From: Gemmobacter caeni
GTDB lineage: Bacteria > Pseudomonadota > Alphaproteobacteria > Rhodobacterales > Rhodobacteraceae
DNA length: 64,000 bases
Direction of reading: 5' to 3'
Assembly: GCF_003054195.1 (NCBI RefSeq)
Contig: NZ_QBKP01000012.1
Coordinates: 1 to 64,000 of the forward strand
The notes beneath the pieces were generated by a model. It made no database searches and had not been told where the DNA came from. It saw only the letters and a list, made by a program, of their open reading frames with translations. Each line of letters begins with the position of its first letter. Position 1 is the stretch's first letter. The position numbers and the translations under genes were made by a program. Positions 27,030 to 35,378 of the stretch are shown here, piece by piece.

Positions 27030-28664
27030 ATGCCGGAACCGATCCTCGGGCCCACTGGCCATATCGACACGTTCACACGCGACAACCTGCCGCCCTTCGA
27101 TCTGTGGCCCGAGATCGAGCTCGGTCCCTACCGTTATCCCGACTGGCTGAATGCGGCGGTGGAACTGACCGATGCGATGGTCGCCAAGGGCTTTGGCGAC
27201 AATGTCGCGCTGATCGGCAATGGCCGGATGCGGACCTACAAGGAACTGACGGACTGGACCAACCGCATCGCGCATGCGCTGGTCGAGGATTATGGGGTGA
27301 AGCCGGGCAACCGCGTGCTGATCCGGTCCGCCAACAATCCGGCGATGGTGGCCTGCTGGCTGGCCGCGACCAAGGCGGGGGCGGTTGTGGTGAACACCAT
27401 GCCGATGCTGCGCCATGGCGAGCTGAACCAGATCATCGACAAGGCCGAGATCACCCATGCGCTGTGCGATACCCGGCTGATGGAAGAGCTGGTCGTGGCG
27501 GCCAAGAACAACCGTTTCCTGAAAACGGTGGTGGGCTTTGACGGCACCGCCAACCATGACGCCGAGCTGGACCGGATGGCGCTGTCGAAGCCGGTGAAGT
27601 TTGATGCGGTGAAGACGGGCCGCGACGACGTGGCGCTGCTCGGTTTCACCAGCGGCACCACGGGCGAGCCGAAAGCGACGATGCATTTCCACCGCGACAT
27701 CCTGATCATCGCGGATGCCTATGCGCGCGAAGTGCTGAACGTGCAGCCCGAGGATGTGTTTGTCGGCTCGCCTCCCTTGGCCTTCACCTTCGGTCTGGGT
27801 GGGCTTGCGGTATTTCCGCTGCGCTTTGGCGCTTCGGCCGCACTTCTGGAAAATGCCTCGCCGCCGAACATGATCGAGATCATCCAGAAATACCGGGCGA
27901 CGGTCTGTTTCACTGCGCCGACCGCCTATCGCGTGATGCTGCGCGCGATGGAGGAAGGCGCCGATCTGTCCAGCCTGCGCGCCGCGGTTTCGGCGGGGGA
28001 AACCCTGCCCGGCCCGGTCTATGAAGACTGGATCGCCAAAACCGGCAAGCCGATGCTGGATGGCATCGGCTCGACCGAGATGCTGCATATCTTCATCACC
28101 AACCGTTTCGGCGACAGCTTCCCCGCCTGCACCGGGCGGCCCGTGACCGGCTACAAGGCCATGATCATGGCGCCCGATGGCTCCGAAATGCCGCGTGGCG
28201 AGATGGGGCGTCTTGCGGTGAAAGGCCCGGTCGGCTGCCGCTACATGAGCGCGCCGGACAAGCAGCGCGCCTATGTGAAGAATGGCTGGAACCTGACGGG
28301 CGACAGCTTCTGGCAGGATGAGGCGGGCTATTTCCACTTCGCCGCGCGGACCGACGGCATCATCGTCTCCTCGGGCTACAATATCGCGGGGCCAGAGGTG
28401 GAGGCGGCGCTGCTGGCGCACCCGGATGTGGCCGAATGTGCGGTGATCGGGGCACCGGATGCGGAACGCGGCCAGATCGTCGAGGCGCATGTGGTGCTGG
28501 CGGCGGGCGTGCTGGCCGACCGCGCCACGATCAAGATGTTGCAGGATCATGTGAAAGCGACCATTGCGCCCTTCAAATACCCCCGCTCCATCGTGTTCCG
28601 CGAGGCGCTGCCCAAGACTGAAAGCGGCAAGATCCAGCGCTTCAAGCTGCGCGACGGGATGTAA
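27030..28664 (+). CDS. abmG: 2-aminobenzoate-CoA ligase (benzoate-CoA ligase family)
   Basis: 544 residues of the ANL superfamily. The ATP loop is GFTSGTTGEPKATMHFHRD; DGIGSTEMLHIFITN is the A5 motif shared with benzoate-CoA ligases; TDGIIVSSGYNIAGPEVE contains the hinge; KTESGKIQRFKLR carries the catalytic Lys. It would activate anthranilate with ATP and CoA, supplying the fused AbmA-like enzyme. The family and the neighbouring fusion support 2-aminobenzoate; benzoate, salicylate or 4-hydroxybenzoate remain alternatives. GGGAGA precedes the start. Confidence 0.87.
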   Translation: MPEPILGPTGHIDTFTRDNLPPFDLWPEIELGPYRYPDWLNAAVELTDAMVAKGFGDNVALIGNGRMRTYKELTDWTNRIAHALVEDYGVKPGNRVLIRSANNPAMVACWLAATKAGAVVVNTMPMLRHGELNQIIDKAEITHALCDTRLMEELVVAAKNNRFLKTVVGFDGTANHDAELDRMALSKPVKFDAVKTGRDDVALLGFTSGTTGEPKATMHFHRDILIIADAYAREVLNVQPEDVFVGSPPLAFTFGLGGLAVFPLRFGASAALLENASPPNMIEIIQKYRATVCFTAPTAYRVMLRAMEEGADLSSLRAAVSAGETLPGPVYEDWIAKTGKPMLDGIGSTEMLHIFITNRFGDSFPACTGRPVTGYKAMIMAPDGSEMPRGEMGRLAVKGPVGCRYMSAPDKQRAYVKNGWNLTGDSFWQDEAGYFHFAARTDGIIVSSGYNIAGPEVEAALLAHPDVAECAVIGAPDAERGQIVEAHVVLAAGVLADRATIKMLQDHVKATIAPFKYPRSIVFREALPKTESGKIQRFKLRDGM

Positions 28665-28679
28665 GGCCCGGCGGGGCGG

Positions 28680-29135
28680 TCAGTCGCGGCGCCAGAGCAG
28701 CGCATCCAGCGACCACCGCCCCGGCCCCCGCGCGATCAGCGCAAGGAAACAGGCCGCCCAGGTGCCATGCACCTGCCATGCCTCGGGGTAGACGAAGATC
28801 TGGATGGCTAGCGTCATGCCCAGCAGCGCCAGTGCCGACAGGCGCGTCGCCAGGCCCAGCACCAGCAGGATCGGGAACAGATGTTCCGATACCGTGGCCA
28901 GCACGGCAGCAAGGTCTGACGGGATCAGCGGCAGCGCATATTCATTTTTGAACAGGAACCATGTGCTGTCCCTGATGGTGAACAGCCCCTCGACCTTCGT
29001 CCGGCCCGAGGTAAAGAACACGGCCGCCGGAAAGACGCGCAGCGCAAGCCCTGCGATGTCCCACAGCAGGGGAGCAAAGCGGGCTTCGGCTGTTTCAAGG
29101 CGAGTTTGCAGGCGGGGGGAGAGAAGCGCGGTCAT
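28680..29135 (-). CDS. bufD: DoxX-family membrane protein of the bufferin operon
   Basis: 151 residues with four hydrophobic segments, starting [30 protein letters not shown] (a DoxX signature), then [27 protein letters not shown]. DoxX proteins commonly close bufABCD-type operons, where they may support redox chemistry at the membrane. The start overlaps the bufC stop (ATGA), and the 3' end converges with the CoA-ligase gene. The name follows operon position; the biochemical role is unproven. Confidence 0.8.
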   Translation of the reverse strand: MTALLSPRLQTRLETAEARFAPLLWDIAGLALRVFPAAVFFTSGRTKVEGLFTIRDSTWFLFKNEYALPLIPSDLAAVLATVSEHLFPILLVLGLATRLSALALLGMTLAIQIFVYPEAWQVHGTWAACFLALIARGPGRWSLDALLWRRD

Positions 29136-29905
29136 GGGGTTTCTCCGAAGGTGATCTGGGTGATGGCGCCGTGGCGGATCAGGCGCATCAGGAACGGGCC
29201 TGCATCGTGGCGGGGCTCGGCTGCGGTTGCGGCCTCGGCTGCGGCGAGCAGCGAATGGCCCGCCATCAAGCTGGCAAGAAAGGCATTGTCGCCGGGAGCA
29301 AGCGTCTCGACCTGCACGGCGTCCTGACGATCCCGCAACACCAGCGCGGCCTCGGTGCGGGCAGCCTCGATCTTGCCGGGCGTAGCGGTGCCGGGCTGGT
29401 TGGCCTGCCAGATGGTGACAAAGGCCCAGGGCGCCACAAGCCGCTGCACTGACGGATGCAGGGGCAGGCGTGCGCGATCCGCCCCGGCAGCCGCAGCCGC
29501 CACAGCCTCGGGCGGGGCAGGTGCTGCATCGGCTGCGTGATAGGCGCGGCCGCGCGCCAGTTCCAGCCGCGCGACATCGGGCAGGTAGGGCAGCCCGGCC
29601 AGCGGCGGAAAGGCTGCGAGGAAATCGGGGAAGGTCTCGCCCCATTGGAACAACACAGGCGAGGGGGGCGGGCTGTCCTTCCAGTAGACTCCGGCCATGG
29701 CGGCGAAGAACTCCGCCCCCACCAGCCGCTCCACAACCGGGAACCGGGCTTTCAGGGCCTCGGTCAGCGAATGCGCCACATTGTTGCGATAGACGGCGAA
29801 ACGGCGCTCCGCCTCATCCGGCGCTGTTGCGGTCACACCAGGGGGCAGGCCCCCCGCTGCGATGGCCTGTCCGAAGGCGGCAATGAACTCAGGATGCGAG
29901 CGCAC
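29132..29905 (-). CDS. bufC: BufC/HvfC-like DUF2063 protein, MNIO partner
   Basis: About 257 residues. The N-terminal [12 protein letters not shown] and [41 protein letters not shown] are the DUF2063 blocks; [10 protein letters not shown]-like [13 protein letters not shown] follows. These proteins are partners of DUF692 enzymes and are thought to bind and present the peptide substrate. I placed the start at the GTG at 29905, overlapping bufB by 17 bases; a TTG at 29923 would add six residues. Neither has a strong Shine-Dalgarno, so translation is probably coupled to bufB. Confidence 0.85.
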   Translation of the reverse strand: MRSHPEFIAAFGQAIAAGGLPPGVTATAPDEAERRFAVYRNNVAHSLTEALKARFPVVERLVGAEFFAAMAGVYWKDSPPPSPVLFQWGETFPDFLAAFPPLAGLPYLPDVARLELARGRAYHAADAAPAPPEAVAAAAAGADRARLPLHPSVQRLVAPWAFVTIWQANQPGTATPGKIEAARTEAALVLRDRQDAVQVETLAPGDNAFLASLMAGHSLLAAAEAATAAEPRHDAGPFLMRLIRHGAITQITFGETP

Positions 29906-30746
29906 GGCGGGCCTCTTGCGCAAGGGTCAGGATGACGCTGGCGCGGTCGGCCTCCGCCATCAGCTCGGCAAAGATCGGCACGTCATTGTCCCATTCGATC
30001 AGCGTCGGCAGCGGGCCGCTGCGCATCACGGTTTCGGCAAACAGCGCCCAGACCGGATCGGCGACCGGGCTGCCATGCGCGTCGATCAGCAGCGGACCAG
30101 AGGGCAGTTCCTCCTCGGCATGGCCGCCCAGATGAATCTCGCCCGCCAGATGCAGCGGGAAATCGGCCAGCCAGGCGCGCGGGTCCATCCGGTGATTGGT
30201 GCAGGACACAAAGACGTTGTTCACATCCAGCAACAGGCCGCAGCCGGTGCGGCGCGCGATTTCGGTCAGAAACGCGGTCTCGGGGATTTCCGACTGTTCG
30301 AAGATCACATAGGTCGACGGGTTTTCCAGCAGCATCCGCCGCCCCAGCGCGGTCTGCACTTCGTCGATATGGTCGCAGACAACGTTCAGGGTTTCCGGCG
30401 TATAGGGCAGGGGCAGCAGGTCGTTCAGGTAATCGGTGCCATGGCTGGACCAGGCCAGATGTTCGGAAAAGCTCTCGGGTTGATAGCGATCCACCAGCGC
30501 ACGCAGCCGGGCCAGATGACCGGCGTTCAGCCGCCCGGCGCCGCCGATGGACAGGCCCACCCCATGCAGCGACAGCGCATAATCCTGCCGCAGGGCGGTC
30601 AGCATCCGGTGCGGCGGGCCGCCTGCGCCCATGTAATTCTCGGCATGCACCTCAAAGAACCCCAATGCAGGGCGGGTGTCGCGGATGGCGGGAAAATGTT
30701 CGGGCTTGAAGCCAAGTCCGGCGGCGGCGGGAAGGGCGGGCTGCAT
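29889..30746 (-). CDS. bufB: Multinuclear non-heme iron enzyme (MNIO, DUF692), bufferin maturase
   Basis: 285 residues with a TIM-barrel MNIO pattern. GLGFKPEHF and [11 protein letters not shown] at the start, [11 protein letters not shown] and [11 protein letters not shown] carry metal-binding His and Glu; [26 protein letters not shown] and EIHLGGH supply further His/Asp/Asn ligands. MNIO enzymes oxidise cysteines in precursor peptides; BufB turns bufferin cysteines into thiooxazoles. The start at 30746 has a perfect GAGGAGG. The precursor gene lies directly upstream behind two hairpins. Confidence 0.92.
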   Translation of the reverse strand: MQPALPAAAGLGFKPEHFPAIRDTRPALGFFEVHAENYMGAGGPPHRMLTALRQDYALSLHGVGLSIGGAGRLNAGHLARLRALVDRYQPESFSEHLAWSSHGTDYLNDLLPLPYTPETLNVVCDHIDEVQTALGRRMLLENPSTYVIFEQSEIPETAFLTEIARRTGCGLLLDVNNVFVSCTNHRMDPRAWLADFPLHLAGEIHLGGHAEEELPSGPLLIDAHGSPVADPVWALFAETVMRSGPLPTLIEWDNDVPIFAELMAEADRASVILTLAQEARRALAS

Positions 30747-30768
30747 CTTGTCCTCCTCGGGGCAGGGT

Positions 30769-30793
30769 GGCCGGGGCTGGGGACGCCCCGGCC
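30769..30793 (-). promoter_or_regulatory. Second intercistronic hairpin, bufA-bufB
   Basis: A perfect 9-base stem, GGCCGGGGC with GCCCCGGCC, and a 7-base loop. It ends 22 bases before the bufB start. No T-run follows, so it is more likely a stabiliser or partial attenuator than a full terminator. Confidence 0.55.
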
Positions 30794-30802
30794 GGTCGCT
30801 TT

Positions 30803-30826
30803 GCCGGGGCCATGCGAGGCCCCGGC
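30803..30826 (-). promoter_or_regulatory. First intercistronic hairpin, bufA-bufB
   Basis: A perfect 9-base stem, GCCGGGGCC with GGCCCCGGC, and a 6-base loop, starting 5 bases after the bufA stop. With the next hairpin it would favour a short, abundant bufA message over the maturation genes. Confidence 0.55.
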
Positions 30827-30831
30827 GGCGA

Positions 30832-31107
30832 TCACATCTTGACCGGCTCCAGCGAACCCATGCCATGCGGGGTCTCGATGCTGGCGCAGGTGCCGGCGGG
30901 GACGTATTTCCAGGCGTTGCCCTGATAGTCTTTCGTCGCAGTGCCGGCGCAGGTGGTGCCTGGGCCTGCCGCGCAGTCGTTCTGCCCCGCCATGGCGACG
31001 CCATAGCACTTTTCCATATCGCCCTCGGCCTGCGCCTGTGCGGCGGCCAGCGTCAGCGCGGTGGCCAGCGTGGCGGTCAGCGACAGGGTCTTGGTCATCA
31101 TGGTCAT
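30832..31107 (-). CDS. bufA: Bufferin precursor peptide (DUF2282), copper-related RiPP
   Basis: 91 residues. Residues 1-27 are a Sec signal peptide ([18 protein letters not shown] to AQAQA). The mature part has four cysteines at 34, 45, 53 and 74 in the DUF2282 pattern [33 protein letters not shown]. In bufferins the inner cysteines become thiooxazoles that bind copper and the outer pair can form a disulfide. It stands first in the operon behind a SigF-type promoter. CGGAGGA precedes the start. The chemistry is by analogy with Caulobacter. Confidence 0.9.
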   Translation of the reverse strand: MTMMTKTLSLTATLATALTLAAAQAQAEGDMEKCYGVAMAGQNDCAAGPGTTCAGTATKDYQGNAWKYVPAGTCASIETPHGMGSLEPVKM

Positions 31108-31162
31108 CGGGTCATCCTCCGTTGGATCTGAAGCAAGGGCGCGTCCGGCCCTCGCAGTGCAT

Positions 31163-31188
31163 TTCGCCGGACGGGCCGGGGGCGTTAC
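31163..31188 (-). promoter_or_regulatory. SigF-type ECF promoter of the buf operon
   Basis: On the minus strand GTAACG (31183-31188), a 16-base spacer and CGAA (31163-31166) match the Caulobacter SigF pattern GTAACC-N16-CGAA with one mismatch. It lies 56 bases before the bufA start and faces the gene for a SigF-like sigma factor. Confidence 0.65.
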
Positions 31189-31244
31189 TGGCATCACGCT
31201 TATGTGTTCACCCGTGATCCATTGCAGAAATGTCGTGAGCGGCT

Positions 31245-31269
31245 GTAACAAGGTCAGGCTGACGGCGTA
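31245..31269 (+). promoter_or_regulatory. Possible autoregulatory SigF-like promoter
   Basis: GTAACA (31245-31250), a 15-base spacer and CGTA (31266-31269) resemble the bufA promoter, but the spacer is one base short and the -10 has one mismatch. It would start transcription at about 31276, which fits only if sigF starts at the ATG at 31282. Confidence 0.3.
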
Positions 31270-31281
31270 ATGCAGGACAGT

Positions 31282-31854
31282 ATGAGAGACAGCGAAAGCG
31301 AATGGTCGGTGCTGATGCGGGCTGCGATCGGCGGTGACGGGCGTGCCTATGCACGCCTGCTGACGGAGATCACGCCGGTGCTGCGCGGGATCGTGCGGTC
31401 GCGCGGGCGGACGCTGCCGCCGGACCGGCACGAGGACATCGTGCAGGATGTGCTGCTGGCGATTCACGAGAAGCGGCACACCTGGCGTCCCGACAGTCCG
31501 CTGAAGCCGTGGCTCTATGCCGTGACGCGGCACAAGGTGGTGGATGCCTTTCGTCGCCGGGGCGCATCGGTGCATCTGCCCATCGAGGATTTCACCGAAT
31601 TCCTCGAAAGCGAGCCTGGCCCCGACCCGCTGGCGCGGCGCGATACCGACCGGCTGCTGGCCGGGATCGACGACCGTTCCGCTGCAATCGTGCGGGCGGT
31701 GGCGATTGAAGGCGAGGAAACCGGCGCCGTGGGCGCGCGGCTGTCGATGACCGAGGGTGCGGTGCGCGTGGCGCTGCACCGGGCGATGAAGAAATTGGCC
31801 CGTCTGGGCGCCGGGAGCGGCGGCGATGGACCGGGCCGGGGACGTGACGAATGA
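31282..31854 (+). CDS. sigF: ECF RNA polymerase sigma factor, SigF-like
   Basis: About 190 residues. Region 2 spans [22 protein letters not shown] and [43 protein letters not shown]. Region 4 spans [44 protein letters not shown]. This is the sigma group paired with DUF1109 anti-sigma factors. An ATG at 31270 would add four residues, but 31282 has AGGA just upstream and suits the possible promoter. The stop overlaps the anti-sigma start (ATGA). It very probably drives the divergent buf operon, for example under metal stress. Confidence 0.9.
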   Translation: MRDSESEWSVLMRAAIGGDGRAYARLLTEITPVLRGIVRSRGRTLPPDRHEDIVQDVLLAIHEKRHTWRPDSPLKPWLYAVTRHKVVDAFRRRGASVHLPIEDFTEFLESEPGPDPLARRDTDRLLAGIDDRSAAIVRAVAIEGEETGAVGARLSMTEGAVRVALHRAMKKLARLGAGSGGDGPGRGRDE

Positions 31855-32486
31855 GAACCGAAGATCTCATTTCCCGACTGGTGGCGGAGCCGCCACGCCC
31901 GCCGCTTCGCGCGGCGGCGATGGCGCTGGCCATGCTGGTCGCACTGGCGCTGCCGCTGGGGTGGTTTCTGGGCAGCATGGGGATGCGGCCGGATCTGGAG
32001 GCGGCGCTGCTCGCGCCGGTGACGGCGGCGAAGTCGCTGCTTCCCTTCGTGCTGGGCGCCACGAGTGTCGCGCTGGCGCTGCATCTCGCGCGGCCCGAGG
32101 CACGGGTGGGGCGTCGGCTGGTTCCGGCTGCGCTGGTCGGGCTGGCGGCGCTGGGGCTGTGGCTGGGCTTCTGGGTGCAGACGCCAACGCAGGCGCTGGG
32201 TGCGGCAATCCGTGGCTCTACCCAGGTGAAATGCCTGACGACCATTACCCTGATGTCCCTGCCGCCCCTGGCGGTAGGGCTGCTGATGCTGCGGCGCGGG
32301 GCGAGTTCTGCGCCCGCGCTGTCAGGGGCTGTGCTGGGGCTTGCCTGCGGTGGAATGGCGGCGGCTGGCTATGCGCTGCACTGCACCGAGGATAATCCGC
32401 TGTTCTACGTCACATGGTATGGCGCCGCGATTCTTGCCGCAGGTGGCATCGGCGCGCTTCTGGGGTGGCGTTTGCTGCGCTGGTAA
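31851..32486 (+). CDS. nrsF: Anti-sigma factor NrsF (DUF1109)
   Basis: 211 residues with about six membrane helices (for example [67 protein letters not shown]). The N-terminus [13 protein letters not shown] is short and cytosolic and probably binds the sigma factor. Two cysteines, in STQVKCLTT and ALHCTEDN, lie at positions typical of the family and may sense metal or redox state. Overlap with sigF indicates stoichiometric synthesis. Confidence 0.9.
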   Translation: MRTEDLISRLVAEPPRPPLRAAAMALAMLVALALPLGWFLGSMGMRPDLEAALLAPVTAAKSLLPFVLGATSVALALHLARPEARVGRRLVPAALVGLAALGLWLGFWVQTPTQALGAAIRGSTQVKCLTTITLMSLPPLAVGLLMLRRGASSAPALSGAVLGLACGGMAAAGYALHCTEDNPLFYVTWYGAAILAAGGIGALLGWRLLRW

Positions 32487-32549
32487 GGCTTGCCGCTTCG
32501 GGCGTTATCGTTTTAACCTTGAAGCATCAGCGACAGCGGAGATTTGGCG

Positions 32550-33938
32550 ATGCAGGATATCGTGACGGGGCTGGAGGAACTTCTGGGCCCCGACGTGGTC
32601 ACCCGTGCGGGTGATGTGCCCGAGGCCTATCGCCATGACTGGTCTGGCCTGACCCCGGTGGAGCCGCTGGCGCTGTTGCGGCCCCGCGATACGGCGGGGG
32701 TGTCAGCGGCGCTGCGGTTCTGCAACGAACATGGCGTGGGCGTCGTGCCGCAGGGCGGGCGCAGCGGCATTTCCGGTGGCGCCATGCCGGTGGCGGGGGC
32801 GGTTGTGCTGTCGCTCGACCGGCTGAATCAGATCGAGGAGGTCGATCCGCAGATGGCCACACTGACCTGTGGCGCGGGTGTGGTGCTGGAAAAGGCGCAG
32901 CAGGCAGCGGCGGAGGCAGGGCTGATGCTGGCCGTCGATCTGGGCGCGCGGGGGTCGTGCACCGTGGGCGGCGTTATCTCCACCAATGCGGGCGGCAATC
33001 AGGTGATCCGCTACGGCATGGCGCGCGAGCATGTGCTGGGGCTGGAGGTCGTTCTGGCCGATGGCACGGTGATCACCGCGCTGAACAAGATGCTTAAGAA
33101 CAACGCCGGGCTGGACCTGAAACAGATGTTCATTGGCACCGAGGGGCTGTTGGGCGTGGTCACCCGCGCCGTGATGCGTTTGCAACCGCGCCCGCCCCAT
33201 ACCGCTACCGCCTTCCTTGGCCTTGCCGATACGGCGGCGGTGATCGACATGCTGGCCCGCGCCCGCGCGGCACTTGGCCCGCAACTCACCTCGTTCGAGG
33301 TGATGTGGCCGAGCTTCTTTCACCATATGTCCGAAGGCACCGGCATCGGCAGCCCGCTGACCGGGCGCCATGGCGTCTATGTGGTGATCGAGGCCAGCGG
33401 CTTTGCCGAAGGCGGCGCCCGTGCCGCGCTGGAAACCTACCTTGAGGCCGCGCTGGATGCGGGCATGGTCGAGGATGCGGTGATCGCCGCCAACAGCCGC
33501 GAGGAACGCAGGCTCTGGGCCGTGCGCGAAAGCGTGGCCGAATTTGCCCGCGTGGTCGGCCCGATCATCGCCTTTGATGTCGGCCTGCCGCTGATGCGCA
33601 TGGACGAGGCCGTGCGGCGCTGCGAAAGCGGCATTGCCGAACGCTGGCCCGGTGCGCTGGCGCTCAGCTATGGCCATATCGGTGACAGCAACCTGCATCT
33701 TGTGGTCTCGGTCCCTTCGGCTGGCAAGAACCAGCCGGAGTCCGAGGTCAAGAAGCTGGTCTACGGCATCGTGCGCGAGATGGCGGGCACGATTTCCGCC
33801 GAACATGGCATCGGCCTGATCAAGCGCGATTACCTTGCCTACAGCCGCAGCCCCGAGGAAATCGCCACCATGCGGGCGGTCAAAGCCGCGCTGGATCCGA
33901 AGGGGATTCTCAATCCGGGCAAGGTGCTTTCGCCCTGA
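32550..33938 (+). CDS. FAD-linked oxidase/dehydrogenase (GlcD/D-2-hydroxyacid type)
   Basis: 462 residues of the VAO/PCMH flavoprotein family. GVGVVPQGGRSGISGGAMPV and GSCTVGGVISTNAGGNQVIRYGMAREHVLGLEVVLADG are the FAD-binding blocks. The C-terminal YGHIGDSNLHLV and SAEHGIGLIKRDYL carry metal/substrate histidines, as in D-lactate and D-2-hydroxyglutarate dehydrogenases. It oxidises a 2-hydroxyacid; which one is open. The start at 32550 has GCGGAG upstream. A terminator follows, so it is probably its own unit 63 bases after nrsF. Confidence 0.88.
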   Translation: MQDIVTGLEELLGPDVVTRAGDVPEAYRHDWSGLTPVEPLALLRPRDTAGVSAALRFCNEHGVGVVPQGGRSGISGGAMPVAGAVVLSLDRLNQIEEVDPQMATLTCGAGVVLEKAQQAAAEAGLMLAVDLGARGSCTVGGVISTNAGGNQVIRYGMAREHVLGLEVVLADGTVITALNKMLKNNAGLDLKQMFIGTEGLLGVVTRAVMRLQPRPPHTATAFLGLADTAAVIDMLARARAALGPQLTSFEVMWPSFFHHMSEGTGIGSPLTGRHGVYVVIEASGFAEGGARAALETYLEAALDAGMVEDAVIAANSREERRLWAVRESVAEFARVVGPIIAFDVGLPLMRMDEAVRRCESGIAERWPGALALSYGHIGDSNLHLVVSVPSAGKNQPESEVKKLVYGIVREMAGTISAEHGIGLIKRDYLAYSRSPEEIATMRAVKAALDPKGILNPGKVLSP

Positions 33939-33969
33939 TTGAAAGAGCATGTGTCTGCAACCTTCTTAT

Positions 33970-34002
33970 GGGCGGCCCGGTCAGTGCAGGGTCGCCCTTT
34001 CT
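33970..34002 (+). terminator. Rho-independent terminator after the FAD oxidase gene
   Basis: GGGCGGCCC pairs with GGGTCGCCC (nine pairs, one G-U), with a 10-base loop followed by TTTCTT. It starts 31 bases after the stop codon. Confidence 0.8.
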
Positions 34003-34260
34003 TGTGGCCGAATCTGAAATATTGCACATTTTTTCAATGACTTGATAGTGAAAAGGTGGAGGGTGAACTTCGCTTTTCGGATATTTCAGGTTTGAACTTG
34101 TTTTATTTGCATATGCATGTTTTAATCCGCTTCATAAGAGTTTCGGCCGGGGTCCGGCGGGCATTGCCCGCACCGCTCCCGGTGATCGGAAAAAGCGGAC
34201 GACAGAGCCGCTGCCGGTCTTGCGATCCTGACAGAAAAGACATCCAACGGAGGTTATGCT
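34003..34260. other. AT-rich control region upstream of the TRAP transporter
   Basis: After the terminator, about 260 non-coding bases precede dctP. The part 34010-34140 is strikingly AT-rich for this genome. It includes an operator-like ATTTCAGGTTTGAACT and the perfect palindrome TGCATATGCA at 34108-34117. No convincing small gene is seen, and no promoter can be placed with certainty. Confidence 0.55.
34083..34098. promoter_or_regulatory. Operator-like site before the TRAP operon
   Basis: ATTTCAGGTTTGAACT agrees at 13 of 16 positions with the palindrome ATTTCAAGCTTGAAAT at 20123. It lies about 160 bases before dctP, suggesting that the same MarR regulator may control the transporter. Confidence 0.4.
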
Positions 34261-35235
34261 ATGAGAATGTTCAAGGCCTTTGCCGCCGCGGCCCTGCTGG
34301 GGTCGTTCGGCACGGCTTCTGTGGCGGAAGATGTGATCGAAGCGGTCCACTTCACGCCGACCCAGGTGGGCTTTGCCCAAAGTTTCCTGCGCTTCGTCGA
34401 CCGGGTGAACGAGCGCGGCAAGGGTGTCGTGCAGATCAACGTGCGCGGTGGCCCCGAGGTTGTGCCGAACCCGCAGCTGGGCACGGCTCAGCAAAGCGGC
34501 CTGATCGACATGATGAATGCGCCTGCGGGCCTGTATCTGGAAATCGTGCCGGAAGGCGAGGTGTTCTCGGCCTCGGGGATCAAGCCCTGGGAAGCGCGTG
34601 AGAACGGTGGCTGGGATGCGATCGACAAGATCTATCAGGAAAAGGGCAATGCCAAGCTGCTGGCCCATGTCGACGCCGGGGCCGGTTTCTGGCTGTGGAC
34701 CGTGGACGAGCCGAAGCTGACCGAGGATGGCATGCTGGACTTCAGCAAGCTCGTGATCCGCGCCTCGCCGCTTTACAAACAGTTCTTCGAAAGCCTTGGC
34801 GCGCAGATGATCGTGCAGCCGGCCGGGGATGTGTATACCTCGCTGGAGCGCGGCGTGATCAACGCCAATGCCTATCCTTCCATCGGGTACAAGGCCTTCG
34901 GCTGGGACAAGTTCACCCGCTACCGGGTCGAGCCGGGGTTCTTTCACCTCGACGTGCTGATCTCGATGAACCTCGATAAGTGGAACTCGCTTTCGGACGA
35001 ATCGAAGAAGATCCTCAACGAGGTTGCCATCGAATACGAACGCGAAAGCTATGACGCGATTGCCAAGGAAGACCAGGAATCGCGCGCTGCGATGGAAGCC
35101 GAGGGCATGAAGATTGTGGAAATGACCGGCGCAGGCCGTGACAAGTTCCTCGCCGAAGCTGCCAAGGCAAGCTGGGACCGCATGAAGGACCGCGATCCGA
35201 CCCATGTGGAAGAGCTGCGCAAGTTGTTCCCCTGA
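34261..35235 (+). CDS. dctP: TRAP transporter substrate-binding protein (DctP family)
   Basis: 324 residues with a signal peptide (MRMFKAFAAAALLGSFGTASVA). SKLVIRASPLYKQFFESLGAQMIVQPAGDVYTSLERGVINA contains the conserved Arg that binds the substrate carboxylate and the DctP signature. The ligand is thus probably a carboxylate, perhaps aromatic given the adjoining CoA ligases. A terminator after the gene keeps it more abundant than the membrane subunits. GGAGG precedes the start. Confidence 0.92.
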   Translation: MRMFKAFAAAALLGSFGTASVAEDVIEAVHFTPTQVGFAQSFLRFVDRVNERGKGVVQINVRGGPEVVPNPQLGTAQQSGLIDMMNAPAGLYLEIVPEGEVFSASGIKPWEARENGGWDAIDKIYQEKGNAKLLAHVDAGAGFWLWTVDEPKLTEDGMLDFSKLVIRASPLYKQFFESLGAQMIVQPAGDVYTSLERGVINANAYPSIGYKAFGWDKFTRYRVEPGFFHLDVLISMNLDKWNSLSDESKKILNEVAIEYERESYDAIAKEDQESRAAMEAEGMKIVEMTGAGRDKFLAEAAKASWDRMKDRDPTHVEELRKLFP

Positions 35236-35243
35236 GACCTGCC

Positions 35244-35270
35244 GGGCCGCACCTGATGTGCGGCCCTTTT
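35244..35270 (+). terminator. Terminator/attenuator after dctP
   Basis: A perfect 9-base stem, GGGCCGCAC with GTGCGGCCC, 5-base loop, then TTTT. It starts 8 bases after the dctP stop and probably gives partial termination ahead of dctQM. Confidence 0.85.
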
Positions 35271-35378
35271 CCTTGCGAGGGGGTGCGTGACACGTGCTCC
35301 GCCCCCCGACTGGCGCCAGAGTTCCCGACAGGGTGAACCGGCGCATGGCCCGGATGGGCTGCTTTGCGGATGGAGCGG

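Noticed and set aside
17779-28664. Phenylacetate (paa) or benzoyl-CoA (box) pathway
   Set aside because: No PaaABCDE or BoxAB oxygenase is present; the fused monooxygenase/Old Yellow Enzyme points to 2-aminobenzoyl-CoA.
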